Positions 8,144 through 15,569 of a DNA stretch of 64,000 bases are shown here, piece after piece (the first letter of the stretch is position 1; the number at the start of each line of letters is the position of its first letter). This DNA comes from Caldilineaceae bacterium (GTDB lineage: Bacteria > Chloroflexota > Anaerolineae > Caldilineales > Caldilineaceae): NCBI GenBank assembly GCA_026645575.1, contig JAPKMW010000006.1, positions 62,001 through 126,000 on the forward strand, read 5' to 3'. The notes under the pieces are model-generated. The model was given only the letters and a program-made list of their open reading frames with translations. It was not told where the DNA came from and ran no database searches. The position numbers and the translations under genes are program-made.

Positions 8144-8180
8144 TCACAAACCAGGGTTCTACCAGAACCCTGGTTTGTGA
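8144..8180. repeat. Perfect 17-bp-arm hairpin
   Basis: TCACAAACCAGGGTTCT (8144-8160) and its exact complement at 8164-8180, loop ACC. It lies 17 nt past the VOC gene stop. Placement suits a transcription end, but no U tract follows on the minus strand. Confidence 0.75.
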
Positions 8181-8197
8181 CTCAACTGGGTGCCGGT

Positions 8198-8605
8198 CTA
8201 TGACTGGTTGATGGCGCTGGGGTCCATGTACGCAACTTCCCAGATGTGTCCGTCCAAATCCTCAAAGCCATGTTGCAACATAAAGCCATAATCCTTGGCT
8301 TCGGCATAGGTTGAACCGCCGGCGGCGACGGCTTTTTCCACCATTGCGACCACAGCTTCCCGGCTGTCACAGGAGAGCGCAATCAACACTTCAGTGCTTT
8401 GTTTGGCATTGCTGATCGGCTTCGGCGTAAAGCTCTGGAATTTCTCCTCGGTCAACAACATGGCAAAGATGTCGTCGCTAATCACCATGCAGGCCGCAGT
8501 CTCGTCAGTAAACTGTGGATTGAAGGAGAAGCCCAAGTGTTGGAAAAACGCCATCGAGGCAGACAAATTTTTCACAGGCAGATTCACAAAGATTTTGGTA
8601 GCCAT
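8198..8605 (-). CDS. VOC-family (glyoxalase/bleomycin-resistance fold) protein
   Basis: 135 aa, two beta-alpha-beta-beta-beta modules: KIFVNLPVKNLSASMAFFQHLGF, and the C-terminal YGFMLQHGFEDLDGHIWEVAY. The late DLDGHIWEV strand carries the usual metal-ligand Glu. Family members include glyoxalases, thiol transferases and antibiotic-binding proteins; the specific role cannot be read. A ribosome site CAAGGAGC precedes the ATG at 8605. Confidence 0.85.
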   Translation of the reverse strand: MATKIFVNLPVKNLSASMAFFQHLGFSFNPQFTDETAACMVISDDIFAMLLTEEKFQSFTPKPISNAKQSTEVLIALSCDSREAVVAMVEKAVAAGGSTYAEAKDYGFMLQHGFEDLDGHIWEVAYMDPSAINQS

Positions 8606-8633
8606 TATCGCTCCTTGGTTTATTGGTAACTAC

Positions 8634-8680
8634 GGCTGCCTGCGCATAGCCAGTCATGGACCGGCTATGCGCAGGCAGCC
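8634..8680. repeat. Perfect 18-bp-arm palindrome
   Basis: Left arm 8634-8651 (GGCTGCCTGCGCATAGCC), exact complement 8663-8680, loop AGTCATGGACC. The loop resembles the GTCCGTGAC core of neighbouring elements with changes. It sits just past the stop of the alpha/beta hydrolase gene. Confidence 0.75.
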
Positions 8681-8695
8681 GCTAGGCAATTCCAT

Positions 8696-9493
8696 TTATT
8701 TCAAGAAAAACTCCTCTAACGCTGGCCCAAGCACTTCCGGCGCAATGCCGTGATCCTGTCCGGCCATGCTGCGATATTGGGCATTGGGCAGCACTTTCGC
8801 TAGGGTTTCTACGGCAGTTTGTTGGTAGGGGGGGCTATTGCTGCCCACCATCACCAGCGTTGGCGTCGTGATGGCGGCAAACGGTTGCAACGCGGCCGGG
8901 TCGCCGTACATGGTCTCGCCCATAATTTCACCATCATAGCTGATCGTGTGGGCTACGGCAACCGATGAGGCCCAGAAGGGCGCTTGTTTCATGCCCTCAA
9001 TATATTCAGCCGGAATGCCCACGGCCACGGTCATAAAGTAGGCCAGGGCGTCCTCTGGGCGACCGGCAGCGATGAGGCCACGTAGATGCGCCACATAATC
9101 AGACGGGATCGGCGGTCGGCTGTCATCCAGAATAAAGGGTGGCTCGTAGAGCGCCAACTTTTTGATCTTGTTCCCCAACTGCCCCGCGGCCCGCAACGCC
9201 AGCACCGCGCCCGATGAATGGCCGAAGACAAAAGCCGAGCCGCCAGCGGCGTCAATCATAGCGTCTAGGTCTTCGATCTCCCGTTGCACGGCATAGGGCG
9301 CCGTGTCACCGCTGTCACCGCGGCCCCGACGGTCATAGGTGTAGACGGTAAAGGGCATGGCAGCTTCGTTGTTGCCATGTTGGGCGACCATGCCACGGGT
9401 TGCTGTGGCGCCCAACACATTGATCAACGCCGGCCCCTTACCAACCCGATCATAGACAATCGGTGTGCCATCGTTGGAAATGACTTTGTTCAT
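8696..9493 (-). CDS. Alpha/beta hydrolase
   Basis: 265 aa. The opening MNKVISNDGTPIVYDRVGKG, a YDRRGRGDS segment after strand beta-4, the nucleophile elbow GHSSG in FVFGHSSGAVLALR, and a late His in AGQDHGIAPE give a complete catalytic triad layout. Substrate unknown; likely an esterase or cofactor-free hydrolase. ACAGGAGC precedes the ATG at 9493. Isolated between two hairpins (8634-8680 and 9517-9549), so probably a single-gene transcript. Confidence 0.88.
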   Translation of the reverse strand: MNKVISNDGTPIVYDRVGKGPALINVLGATATRGMVAQHGNNEAAMPFTVYTYDRRGRGDSGDTAPYAVQREIEDLDAMIDAAGGSAFVFGHSSGAVLALRAAGQLGNKIKKLALYEPPFILDDSRPPIPSDYVAHLRGLIAAGRPEDALAYFMTVAVGIPAEYIEGMKQAPFWASSVAVAHTISYDGEIMGETMYGDPAALQPFAAITTPTLVMVGSNSPPYQQTAVETLAKVLPNAQYRSMAGQDHGIAPEVLGPALEEFFLK

Positions 9494-9516
9494 CTACTTG
9501 CTCCTGTGAGTCTGCT

Positions 9517-9549
9517 CGCTCCTAGCCAGTCCGTGACTGGCTAGGAGCG
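9517..9549. repeat. Palindrome with GTCCGTGAC centre
   Basis: 15-bp perfect arms around CGT: left CGCTCCTAGCCAGTC (9517-9531), right 9535-9549. The centre GTCCGTGAC is shared with the larger palindromes at 6477, 12979 and 13549. Lies 13 nt past the AHSA1-DinB stop. Confidence 0.8.
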
Positions 9550-9562
9550 GCTCTGGTAATTA

Positions 9563-10576
9563 CTAACGCAGTTCTTGCACTTCAAAATAGAGCCAAACAT
9601 CCAATTCCGGCGGCTGGATGCCCAGGTGGGTGAGCATCGCCATGATCTGTGCACGATGTTCCGTGGCGTGGTTGATGGCTTGGGTCAGGATCACCGCTTT
9701 CGGCACTTGCACCGGCCCTTGGATCGGCCCATTATCCCAGTTGACTTCCACCCGCTCGTCAGGCTGCACTTTGGCGGACCACTCAACCAAGCCTTCACCG
9801 GTCCACCGTAGGGATTCGGCCATCTCGGCAAAGGTGAGTGGTGGGTCGCTTTCTTCAGGCCAGCGATAGCGTTGACCGGTGCTGATACGTGTGAAGTAGG
9901 AGCGTTCGGCGTGAACCAGATGTTGCCAGGTGTCGCCAATGGAGCCATAGACGCCGGTGACGGTGGTTTGCAGTTGTTCCGCGCTCAAGGTCGCACAAAC
10001 AGCCAGCAGTTCCAGATTGGCCCACAAATTGTGGCGAAACAGGGTTTCCAAAACCGGGTAAGGTTGTCCCGATGTGCCATTGCTTTGGCGCAGACTTTCG
10101 GCTAGTTTATCAAACGACCCGTTCCAGCCCTCTGCTGTCATATCGCCCATTTCACCGGCGGGGAGACCGGCGTGGCGCAGGGTCATTTTGGTCTGGCCGC
10201 CGCTTTCCTCAAAGGTCACAGTGACCACCATTTCGAGGGGAAAGTCATCGCCCATGCCATAGTGACTGGCTGCAACCACATTGCCTTGCTCGTCGGCAAA
10301 GCTATCGGTAAAGACCAGTCGTTCCGGCGGTGTGATCTCTTGATAGACGCCGGTACTCCAGAACTGCTGTCCCTCGGGTGATTGCATACAGTAGAGGTAT
10401 TTGCCGCCAACGCGCAGATCCATCGAACAGACCGGCGCCGTAAAGGTGGGCGGCCCCCACCAGCGCATCATCTGCTGCGGGTCAGTCCAGGCGCGCCAGA
10501 CTAGCTCGCGAGGGGCGTCAAAAATGCGAGTAATTTCTACAGTGCGCAATGGCGTGCTTGTTGTAAGTTGCGGCAT
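9563..10576 (-). CDS. AHSA1 (SRPBCC)-DinB fusion protein
   Basis: 337 aa joining two normally separate families. Residues 1-155 are an AHSA1 START-like fold (ITRIFDAPRELVWRAWTDP, MMRWWGPPTFTAP, DLRVGGKYLY, TPPERLVFTDSF). Residues about 170-337 are a DinB-like four-helix bundle (LFRHNLWANLELL with a metal-type His, GSIGDTWQHLVHAE, INHATEHRAQIMAML). AHSA1 proteins bind hydrophobic ligands; DinB proteins are often metal-dependent thiol transferases, so a ligand-capture plus transferase role is possible (inference). Start at 10576 follows AAAGGAAG. DoxX, AHSA1 and MFS genes lie upstream. Confidence 0.85.
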   Translation of the reverse strand: MPQLTTSTPLRTVEITRIFDAPRELVWRAWTDPQQMMRWWGPPTFTAPVCSMDLRVGGKYLYCMQSPEGQQFWSTGVYQEITPPERLVFTDSFADEQGNVVAASHYGMGDDFPLEMVVTVTFEESGGQTKMTLRHAGLPAGEMGDMTAEGWNGSFDKLAESLRQSNGTSGQPYPVLETLFRHNLWANLELLAVCATLSAEQLQTTVTGVYGSIGDTWQHLVHAERSYFTRISTGQRYRWPEESDPPLTFAEMAESLRWTGEGLVEWSAKVQPDERVEVNWDNGPIQGPVQVPKAVILTQAINHATEHRAQIMAMLTHLGIQPPELDVWLYFEVQELR

Positions 10577-10597
10577 AGCAGCTTCCTTTCTTGGCAA

Positions 10598-10667
10598 TAT
10601 TCGATAGTAGATATTCGCTATTGAGCAACCAATATAACACCTAATGCTCAATAGCTACTATCGAATA
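10598..10667. repeat. Long inverted repeat with a 7-nt bulge
   Basis: The right arm (10645-10667) is the exact complement of the left arm parts 10598-10610 and 10618-10627. The left arm carries seven extra bases (ATATTCG, 10611-10617), which look like a local duplication. It separates the DoxX gene end from the AHSA1-DinB start. Confidence 0.7.
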
Positions 10668-10691
10668 ACCCTTGCATCGGTTTCGATCTTC

Positions 10692-11072
10692 TTAGACGGT
10701 GGCCCGTGGCTGAATGGGCTTTACCTTCCAACGCATATAGGCAACAAAGGTTGCTAGAGCAAAGAGGATCGCGGTGGTCACGGCGGAGCTGATTTCCCCC
10801 CGGCTGATGTGTAAAACAGTGGCGCTAATCGTCACAATCATAATGCCGGCGGCGGCCAGGGCAACCAGCCAGGGCAAGATGCGCGTGATGCCTGGCAGGA
10901 TAAGCCCAATGGCGGCCAGCACTTCGGCCACGCCTAGAAAAAGACGGAAATTGGGGTTCATCGATTCATTCATCAACGCCAACAGATCCGGCGGCGGGGA
11001 AAGAAAGAGCCAGCCGTGGGCCGCAAAGGCCGCTGCCAGTAAGATTTGCAGGATCCAGAGTAAAATGTTCAT
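10692..11072 (-). CDS. DoxX-family membrane protein
   Basis: 126 aa with four predicted membrane segments. The family start MNILLWILQILLAAAFAAHG and the strings VAEVLAAIGLILPGITRILPWL and LATFVAY are diagnostic. DoxX/DoxD relatives are small quinone-linked or redox-associated membrane proteins; the exact role of this subgroup is unclear. It shares a minus-strand run with AHSA1 and an MFS exporter. Four DoxX genes plus one remnant occur in the window. Confidence 0.85.
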   Translation of the reverse strand: MNILLWILQILLAAAFAAHGWLFLSPPPDLLALMNESMNPNFRLFLGVAEVLAAIGLILPGITRILPWLVALAAAGIMIVTISATVLHISRGEISSAVTTAILFALATFVAYMRWKVKPIQPRATV

Positions 11073-11099
11073 TTCTATTTCTCTTTCTCTTGTGATAGT

Positions 11100-11564
11100 T
11101 CATGAATGCAATTCGAGTAGATACGCGGCCAACCGGGCCAGGGTCTGGTTGCCCCCTTCGATGGCATGAAAGACATTGACGGCCCGCTCATAATCCTCGT
11201 TGGTGGCGAAAATGGTCCGCATGGTGATCTCTGTCTTATCACCTTGTTCACGAAAAGTGATGGTTGATTGAAACTTTGGCGTAGGCCCGTGGTCGTAGAC
11301 CAGCCGTTCCGGCTTCACCACCTCGACATAGACGATCTGATTCAAATAGTCCGTACCGTCGGGGCCATGCATGTGAAAGTGCCAAAGACCACCCGGACGC
11401 ACATCCATTTCATGAATGGTGAGGGTAAAGCCATCCGGCCCCCACCAATGCTTCACATGGTCCGGCTCAGTCCAGCTCTGCCAGACTAAGTCGCGCGGTG
11501 CATCATAGCGGCGGGTGATCACAATCTCCCGGTCACTGCTGTTGGTGGCGTCGTTGTTGCTCAT
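11100..11564 (-). CDS. AHSA1-type SRPBCC protein
   Basis: 154 aa. VITRRYDAPRDLVWQSWTEP, VKHWWGPDGFTLT, DVRPGGLWHFHMHGPDG and VKPERLVYDHG mark the AHSA1 branch of the START-like superfamily. Its hydrophobic cavity usually binds lipid-like or aromatic ligands. The start at 11564 is 1 nt past the MFS stop codon, indicating translational coupling; the longer frame to 11669 lies inside the MFS gene. Partner exporter and DoxX suggest a small-molecule resistance operon. Confidence 0.85.
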   Translation of the reverse strand: MSNNDATNSSDREIVITRRYDAPRDLVWQSWTEPDHVKHWWGPDGFTLTIHEMDVRPGGLWHFHMHGPDGTDYLNQIVYVEVVKPERLVYDHGPTPKFQSTITFREQGDKTEITMRTIFATNEDYERAVNVFHAIEGGNQTLARLAAYLLELHS

Positions 11565-11565
11565 C

Positions 11566-12909
11566 CTAGGCTCCTTCCTGCACAGGGATGGCGACGGTAT
11601 AGCCTTCCTCGGTGCGGACGCGTTGATAATAGGTGGAGAGGATGCGGTAGGCATGGGAGCGAATGGCAAAGAGCGTTACGATCAAGCCAATCAAACCAGA
11701 AACGATAAAGAGCAGCGCCATCCCCCGATCCCGCCCCGTGCCAAACCAGTCGCCGATCAAAGTGACGCCGGCGCCGGTGGTCATCAAGGGAATAAAGATC
11801 CACTGGGCAATTGGCCCAATCAGAAAGGCGGTGACGGGTGAGGCCGCCTGTTCCACGCTTTGGGCAAAGCCAAAGACGCGACCCTGACGTTCCAACGGAA
11901 TGACCCGCTGCAAGACGGTCTGTTCTGCCGCTTCCACCACTGGCCCCAGACAGAGCCAGATAAACATGCCCACGGCCAACAACACCACCGAAGATTGGAT
12001 GGTGAAGAAGATGCAAATCGTCCACATAGCAACATTGCACCAGAGCAGCGTGCGCAGCGGGTTTTGGCCCAGGCCAAAGCGGGCGACAATCAACCCGCCG
12101 GCAATAAAGGCCAGACTCAAAACGCCCCATAGCCCTCCCCATACCTCGACAGAGACCAATTCCAGCCCATAGGCATCCATCAACGCCATAAAGACACCGG
12201 CTAAAAAGTTGTTGAAGGTGTGAAAGAAGATCAGCGCAAAGAGACCGGGGACGGCCTGAATGGCGCGGATCGACCCGCGAATGTCCAAACGCTGGTGATG
12301 TTCCTCCCCTTGTTCGATGGGCTGATGGGGAATCTCCAATGTCCACAGATGGCCGATGACGAACAGCAATACCACCAGCGCACTGATCAACATGCCGGAA
12401 ATTCCCAGAAAGCCAACGGCAATGCCGCTCAAGATCGAAGCCACCAAGAAGGCAACGCCATTGGCTGTTCCTACCAGCCCGTTGGCTTTGTCCCGTTCGT
12501 CGGCAGGGATGAGGATGGTCACCAGGGTAGAAACCGCAATCCCGCGTAGGTTGCCGACAATGCCGCCGGTCAAGGTCAGTACAATAAAGAGCCACAACAG
12601 CGGATTACTGGCGTCGGCAAAGGTGGCTGCCGGCGCGGCGTTGTAGACAAGCAATGCCAGCGTAAACAAGACCAGCGTCGCCACACTGGAAACGAGCATC
12701 GCGACCTTTTTCGGGTAGCGATCCACCAACGACCCCAGCCAGAAACCGGAAAAGGCAATCGTCACTGTAAAGATGCCGGCCATCACCGACGTGGCGATTA
12801 CCGATTTGGTTTCCAAATAGACCCAGAAGGTGACGGCAAACCAGACCAACGTGTTAACAATCGACGCTGCCAGGGTATTGGCCAATACTGCGTAGAAAAG
12901 TTTTGTCAT
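11566..12909 (-). CDS. MFS transporter
   Basis: 447 aa with about 12 hydrophobic segments and the conserved loop GSLVDRYPKKVAML after TM2 (variant of the GxxxDRxxRR MFS motif). A large central loop rich in His/Glu (PHQPIEQGEEHHQRLDI) separates the halves. Best match by eye is the drug-exporter/enterobactin-exporter-like group. It is first in the minus-strand unit followed by AHSA1 and DoxX. Substrate unknown. Confidence 0.87.
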   Translation of the reverse strand: MTKLFYAVLANTLAASIVNTLVWFAVTFWVYLETKSVIATSVMAGIFTVTIAFSGFWLGSLVDRYPKKVAMLVSSVATLVLFTLALLVYNAAPAATFADASNPLLWLFIVLTLTGGIVGNLRGIAVSTLVTILIPADERDKANGLVGTANGVAFLVASILSGIAVGFLGISGMLISALVVLLFVIGHLWTLEIPHQPIEQGEEHHQRLDIRGSIRAIQAVPGLFALIFFHTFNNFLAGVFMALMDAYGLELVSVEVWGGLWGVLSLAFIAGGLIVARFGLGQNPLRTLLWCNVAMWTICIFFTIQSSVVLLAVGMFIWLCLGPVVEAAEQTVLQRVIPLERQGRVFGFAQSVEQAASPVTAFLIGPIAQWIFIPLMTTGAGVTLIGDWFGTGRDRGMALLFIVSGLIGLIVTLFAIRSHAYRILSTYYQRVRTEEGYTVAIPVQEGA

Positions 12910-12978
12910 CGTTTTTCCTGTTCCTGCTAGCAGACGAGAACGCGTACTTATGCCTTCATAACCGTCTAGACACTATTG

Positions 12979-13040
12979 CCGCGCTTGGCGAGTCCGTGAC
13001 TCGCTCTGGTCGGGGCGAGTCACGGACTCGCCAAGCGCGG
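12979..13040. repeat. Composite palindrome with paired 17-bp cores
   Basis: 26-bp perfect arms (12979-13004, 13015-13040), loop TCTGGTCGGG. The inner 17 bases of each arm are GCGAGTCCGTGACTCGC and its complement, identical to those at 13549-13621. The outer nine bases differ from those of the other elements but pair perfectly. Located past the stop of the DoxX gene. Confidence 0.88.
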
Positions 13041-13063
13041 ATCGGAAAGTTGTCTTTAGCCGC

Positions 13064-13444
13064 TTACTTATTTTGCATGAGGGCGGCCAGGTAAGTGCGC
13101 AACCGTTCGTCACGTAACCACAGACTTAACCACATGAATGCACCCAAGTAGATTGTAAACAGGGTATGGCTAAAGAGTGGGTTGCCCACCCGTAGATGCG
13201 CGCCCATTGCGCCGCCAAATAGCCCGGTCAAGAGGACGGCGCCCAATAGACTTGTCTGCGGGATCACAAACAGGATGGTTAAAATCACTTCAAGCACGCC
13301 AATCAGCAATAGGTAGTCAGGCGACCAGCCAAGCGTCGTCATGGAGTCGATGGCTGCGTCTAACCGCAGGAATTTGGGCACAGCAGAAGCCCCAAGCAGG
13401 AATAACGCCAGCAATCCAGTCATCATCCAACCAACTCGTTTCAT
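13064..13444 (-). CDS. DoxX-like membrane protein
   Basis: 126 aa with four hydrophobic helices. Start MKRVGWMMTGLLALFLLGAS (13444) chosen over an upstream in-frame ATG because the extension is hydrophilic and lacks a ribosome site. The motif SAVPKFLRL and LIGVLEVILTILFVIPQTSLLGAVLLTGLFGGAMGAH are typical of the DoxX-like group. Transcribed alone between two large palindromes. Function unknown beyond membrane location. Confidence 0.8.
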   Translation of the reverse strand: MKRVGWMMTGLLALFLLGASAVPKFLRLDAAIDSMTTLGWSPDYLLLIGVLEVILTILFVIPQTSLLGAVLLTGLFGGAMGAHLRVGNPLFSHTLFTIYLGAFMWLSLWLRDERLRTYLAALMQNK

Positions 13445-13752
13445 CAGAATATCTCTTTCCTTTGTCTTTGAAATAAATCTATACTTGCGCGTAAAAGCGT
13501 CGATCACTTGCTACGCTCACGCCTTAGAATTCGTAAAAAGTTAACTCCGTACACCGCTCAGTGCGAGTCCGTGACTCGCCCAGGCCAGTTGCGAGTCACG
13601 GACTCGCACTGAGCGGTGTACCTTGGTTATTTACGGACCCTTGCTCATTGTCGCGCAGATCAGGGTGCGTGTCTTGTACAAAAACGGCATGGTAACGGCG
13701 CAACCGGCTGAAGATGAGACCGTAGCTCGCATGAGTTGTGACTACTGTAGTG
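13445..13752. other. Intergenic region with palindrome
   Basis: 308 bp between the DoxX start and the AHSA1 stop. Contains the 73-bp palindrome at 13549-13621. The stretch 13640-13740 has an open frame on the plus strand but no recognisable protein. Confidence 0.4.
13549..13621. repeat. 31-bp perfect-arm composite palindrome
   Basis: The longest perfect palindrome in the window: arms 13549-13579 and 13591-13621, loop 11 nt. Inner 17-mers GCGAGTCCGTGACTCGC and complement match those at 12979-13040 exactly; the outer 14 bp (GTACACCGCTCAGT) are unique to this copy. Confidence 0.9.
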
Positions 13753-14238
13753 TTACTGTAGTGTCGTCAACAACGTATCCAGGCGTTGGTAAGTCTCACG
13801 CATCCCGGTTTCCATGCCTGAACCGATATGCCCATCGCGGTGTTCTTTGGATTTGTATTGGAGATGATTGGTGAAGGTAGTCATCCCGTTATGCTCTGCC
13901 AACGTGACGGTGGCGACATACTCGGCGCCGGGAATCGCTTCATACCCTTCGGTGCTGACCAGCCGTTCAGGCGGTGTAATCTCAAGATACTCGCCGGAGA
14001 AAGCATGTTCACTGCCGTCAGGCGCCTGCAACACGTAGCGCCATTTGCCACCCACGCGCAGATCAATTTCACAGACGGTCATCGTCAGAACGCAGGGGCC
14101 ATACCACTGACGGACATGGTGGGGCTGAGTGATGGCGGCAAAGACCAGGTGGCGCGGCGCAGCAAAGGTGCGAGTGATCAGCAGTTCCCGATCCGATGGA
14201 AAGGTTAAGGCCAAGGTGGCATCAAGATTGGTCAACAT
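13753..14238 (-). CDS. AHSA1-type SRPBCC protein
   Basis: 161 aa. LLITRTFAAPRHLVFAAITQP, VRQWYGPCVLTMT, DLRVGGKWRYVLQAPDGSEHAF and TPPERLVSTEGYE give the AHSA1 fold. Its start (14238) overlaps the end of the ArsR gene by 17 nt, so the two are translationally coupled. ArsR-AHSA1 pairs are common; the regulator usually controls the pair, and the AHSA1 protein is thought to bind a hydrophobic ligand. Confidence 0.87.
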   Translation of the reverse strand: MLTNLDATLALTFPSDRELLITRTFAAPRHLVFAAITQPHHVRQWYGPCVLTMTVCEIDLRVGGKWRYVLQAPDGSEHAFSGEYLEITPPERLVSTEGYEAIPGAEYVATVTLAEHNGMTTFTNHLQYKSKEHRDGHIGSGMETGMRETYQRLDTLLTTLQ

Positions 14239-14587
14239 CGTTCTTCTCCTCCTGTTTTTCTGCACTTTGTAATTGTTTCAAATAGGCATCCAGGCGGTCA
14301 AAGCGCTCGTGCCAGAGCCGCTCAAAGGGCGTCACCCAATCATAAATCGGCTTAAGACCCTGCGCATTGAGCCGATAGAGCCGCTGCTGCCCGACCTCAC
14401 GCACGCTTACCAGACCAACGGCGCGCAAAACCTTCAGGTGTTTCGAGACCTGCGGCTGCCGCAAACCCAGCGCCTCCACCAGATCATTCACCGACCGCTC
14501 CCCCGTGGTGAGCAGGCTCAGAATCTCCCGGCGCTGTGGTTCGGCAATGGCATTAAAGACATCCGAAGTGGTAGGTAAACGCGCCAT
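14222..14587 (-). CDS. ArsR/SmtB-family repressor
   Basis: 121 aa winged helix. VFNAIAEPQRREILSLLTTGE, then VNDLVEALGLRQPQVSKHLKVLRAVGLVSV and EVGQQRLYRLN are the family core. No paired cysteines for metal are visible, so this belongs to the non-metal group that accompanies AHSA1 genes. The ATG at 14587 lies 6 nt after a perfect TATAAT (minus strand), so the mRNA is probably leaderless. Its operator overlaps that promoter. Confidence 0.9.
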   Translation of the reverse strand: MARLPTTSDVFNAIAEPQRREILSLLTTGERSVNDLVEALGLRQPQVSKHLKVLRAVGLVSVREVGQQRLYRLNAQGLKPIYDWVTPFERLWHERFDRLDAYLKQLQSAEKQEEKNDVDQS

Positions 14588-14593
14588 GCCCTT

Positions 14594-14622
14594 ATTATAT
14601 TCCGATATGGGAATATTGTCAA
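14594..14622 (-). promoter_or_regulatory. Consensus promoter with embedded ArsR operator
   Basis: Minus strand: TTGACA (14622-14617), 17-nt spacer, TATAAT (14599-14594), then 6 nt to the arsR ATG. The spacer contains most of the inverted repeat ATATTCC (14597-14603) and GGAATAT (14610-14616), a likely autorepression site. Confidence 0.85.
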
Positions 14623-14669
14623 ATAGGAAATAGAACAAATGTGCAATTGTGAATGGATTTGGAAAATAC

Positions 14670-14721
14670 ACAGGATGCGTCGTCGGAGCATGATATACCA
14701 TGTTCCGACGACGCATCCTGT
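14670..14721. repeat. Perfect 18-bp-arm hairpin
   Basis: ACAGGATGCGTCGTCGGA (14670-14687) and exact complement (14704-14721), 16-nt loop. Lies 47 nt beyond the PanB-like stop and upstream of the arsR promoter. Confidence 0.75.
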
Positions 14722-14768
14722 TATGTCAGAAAACTAGACGATGGCTTTGCTGTCGGTAGCCGGGAAAC

Positions 14769-15569
14769 TTAACGCTCCTGCTCTTCGACAGCGGCTAAAA
14801 AGCGTTCAAACTGATCATCTTTTATGTTGATAACATGTTTCTTCGCCGGGTATTCGCCACTTTCAATATCCTGGCGATACTGTTTGAACACCTGTGTCGC
14901 TGTCTCAAAGAGGTGGGCGTAGGTGATCGAATGGCGTGGGTAGTGGCCCAGATTGGTGCCCAGCAGATCGCTGGAAAAGAGGAATTGGCCGTCGCAATCG
15001 GGGCCGCTGCCCATCGAGAAAACCAGCATCTTGGTGCGTTTGGTGATTTCGGCGGCGACCTTGGCGGGCACACATTCCATTTCAACGGCAATACAGCCCG
15101 CTTTTTCCAAGGCCATTGTAGTGTTGTAGACTTCCAGTGCTTCGTCCCACGTCTTGCCCACTGCCCGCGGTCCGCCAAACCAGGTATTCTGCACCGGCAG
15201 ATAGCCGACATGGCCGACACAGGGGTATTTCTGGCGCGCCAGCGGGGCAAATTTCTCTGGCACTAAACCGGAACAGTAAAAAATGTCCGTGCCGGCGCTG
15301 CGCAACTCGCCGGCCAAGCGCAATGCTTCGGCTTCACTGGCATAGGCGCCCGTCATGGGCAAGCCGGAGCCGATTAACGTGTTGGGCGCACCCGCTCGTA
15401 CAGAATCGATGACCCATTTGCTATGCTCCAGATTGCTGCCCCAGGCCAAAATCATATCGACGCCGGCACTTTCGGCGGCTCTGGCGGTCCATGTATCAAA
15501 GGCGGTCGTTAGCACCAGTTGCCGCTTGCCTTTGGCTTGAAGTAGATCGCGAACAGTTAACTTGCCCAT
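14769..15569 (-). CDS. Ketopantoate hydroxymethyltransferase (PanB)-like protein lacking metal ligands
   Basis: 266 aa, a phosphoenolpyruvate-type TIM barrel. Start MGKLTVRDLLQAKGK (15569) follows AAAGGAAAA. Resemblance to PanB: LVLTTAFDTWTARAAESAGV, GHVGYLPVQ, ECVPAKVA. The PanB Mg2+ ligands known from E. coli (Asp45, Asp84, Glu114) appear replaced: AWGSNLE stands where VGDSLG is expected, SGLPMTG where ADLPFM is expected. The active-site-like Glu in ECVPA and His in GHVG remain. So it is probably not a true pantothenate enzyme; it may act on another oxoacid (inference). Confidence 0.75.
   Translation of the reverse strand: MGKLTVRDLLQAKGKRQLVLTTAFDTWTARAAESAGVDMILAWGSNLEHSKWVIDSVRAGAPNTLIGSGLPMTGAYASEAEALRLAGELRSAGTDIFYCSGLVPEKFAPLARQKYPCVGHVGYLPVQNTWFGGPRAVGKTWDEALEVYNTTMALEKAGCIAVEMECVPAKVAAEITKRTKMLVFSMGSGPDCDGQFLFSSDLLGTNLGHYPRHSITYAHLFETATQVFKQYRQDIESGEYPAKKHVINIKDDQFERFLAAVEEQER

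Noticed and set aside
11561..12595. Long open frame of 344 codons on the minus strand
   Set aside because: It is a shadow of the MFS gene in another frame: rich in Cys, Arg and Gly with no domain pattern.
13623..13874. Plus-strand frame after the 13549 palindrome
   Set aside because: No start signal, no domain pattern, and it runs antisense into the AHSA1 gene.
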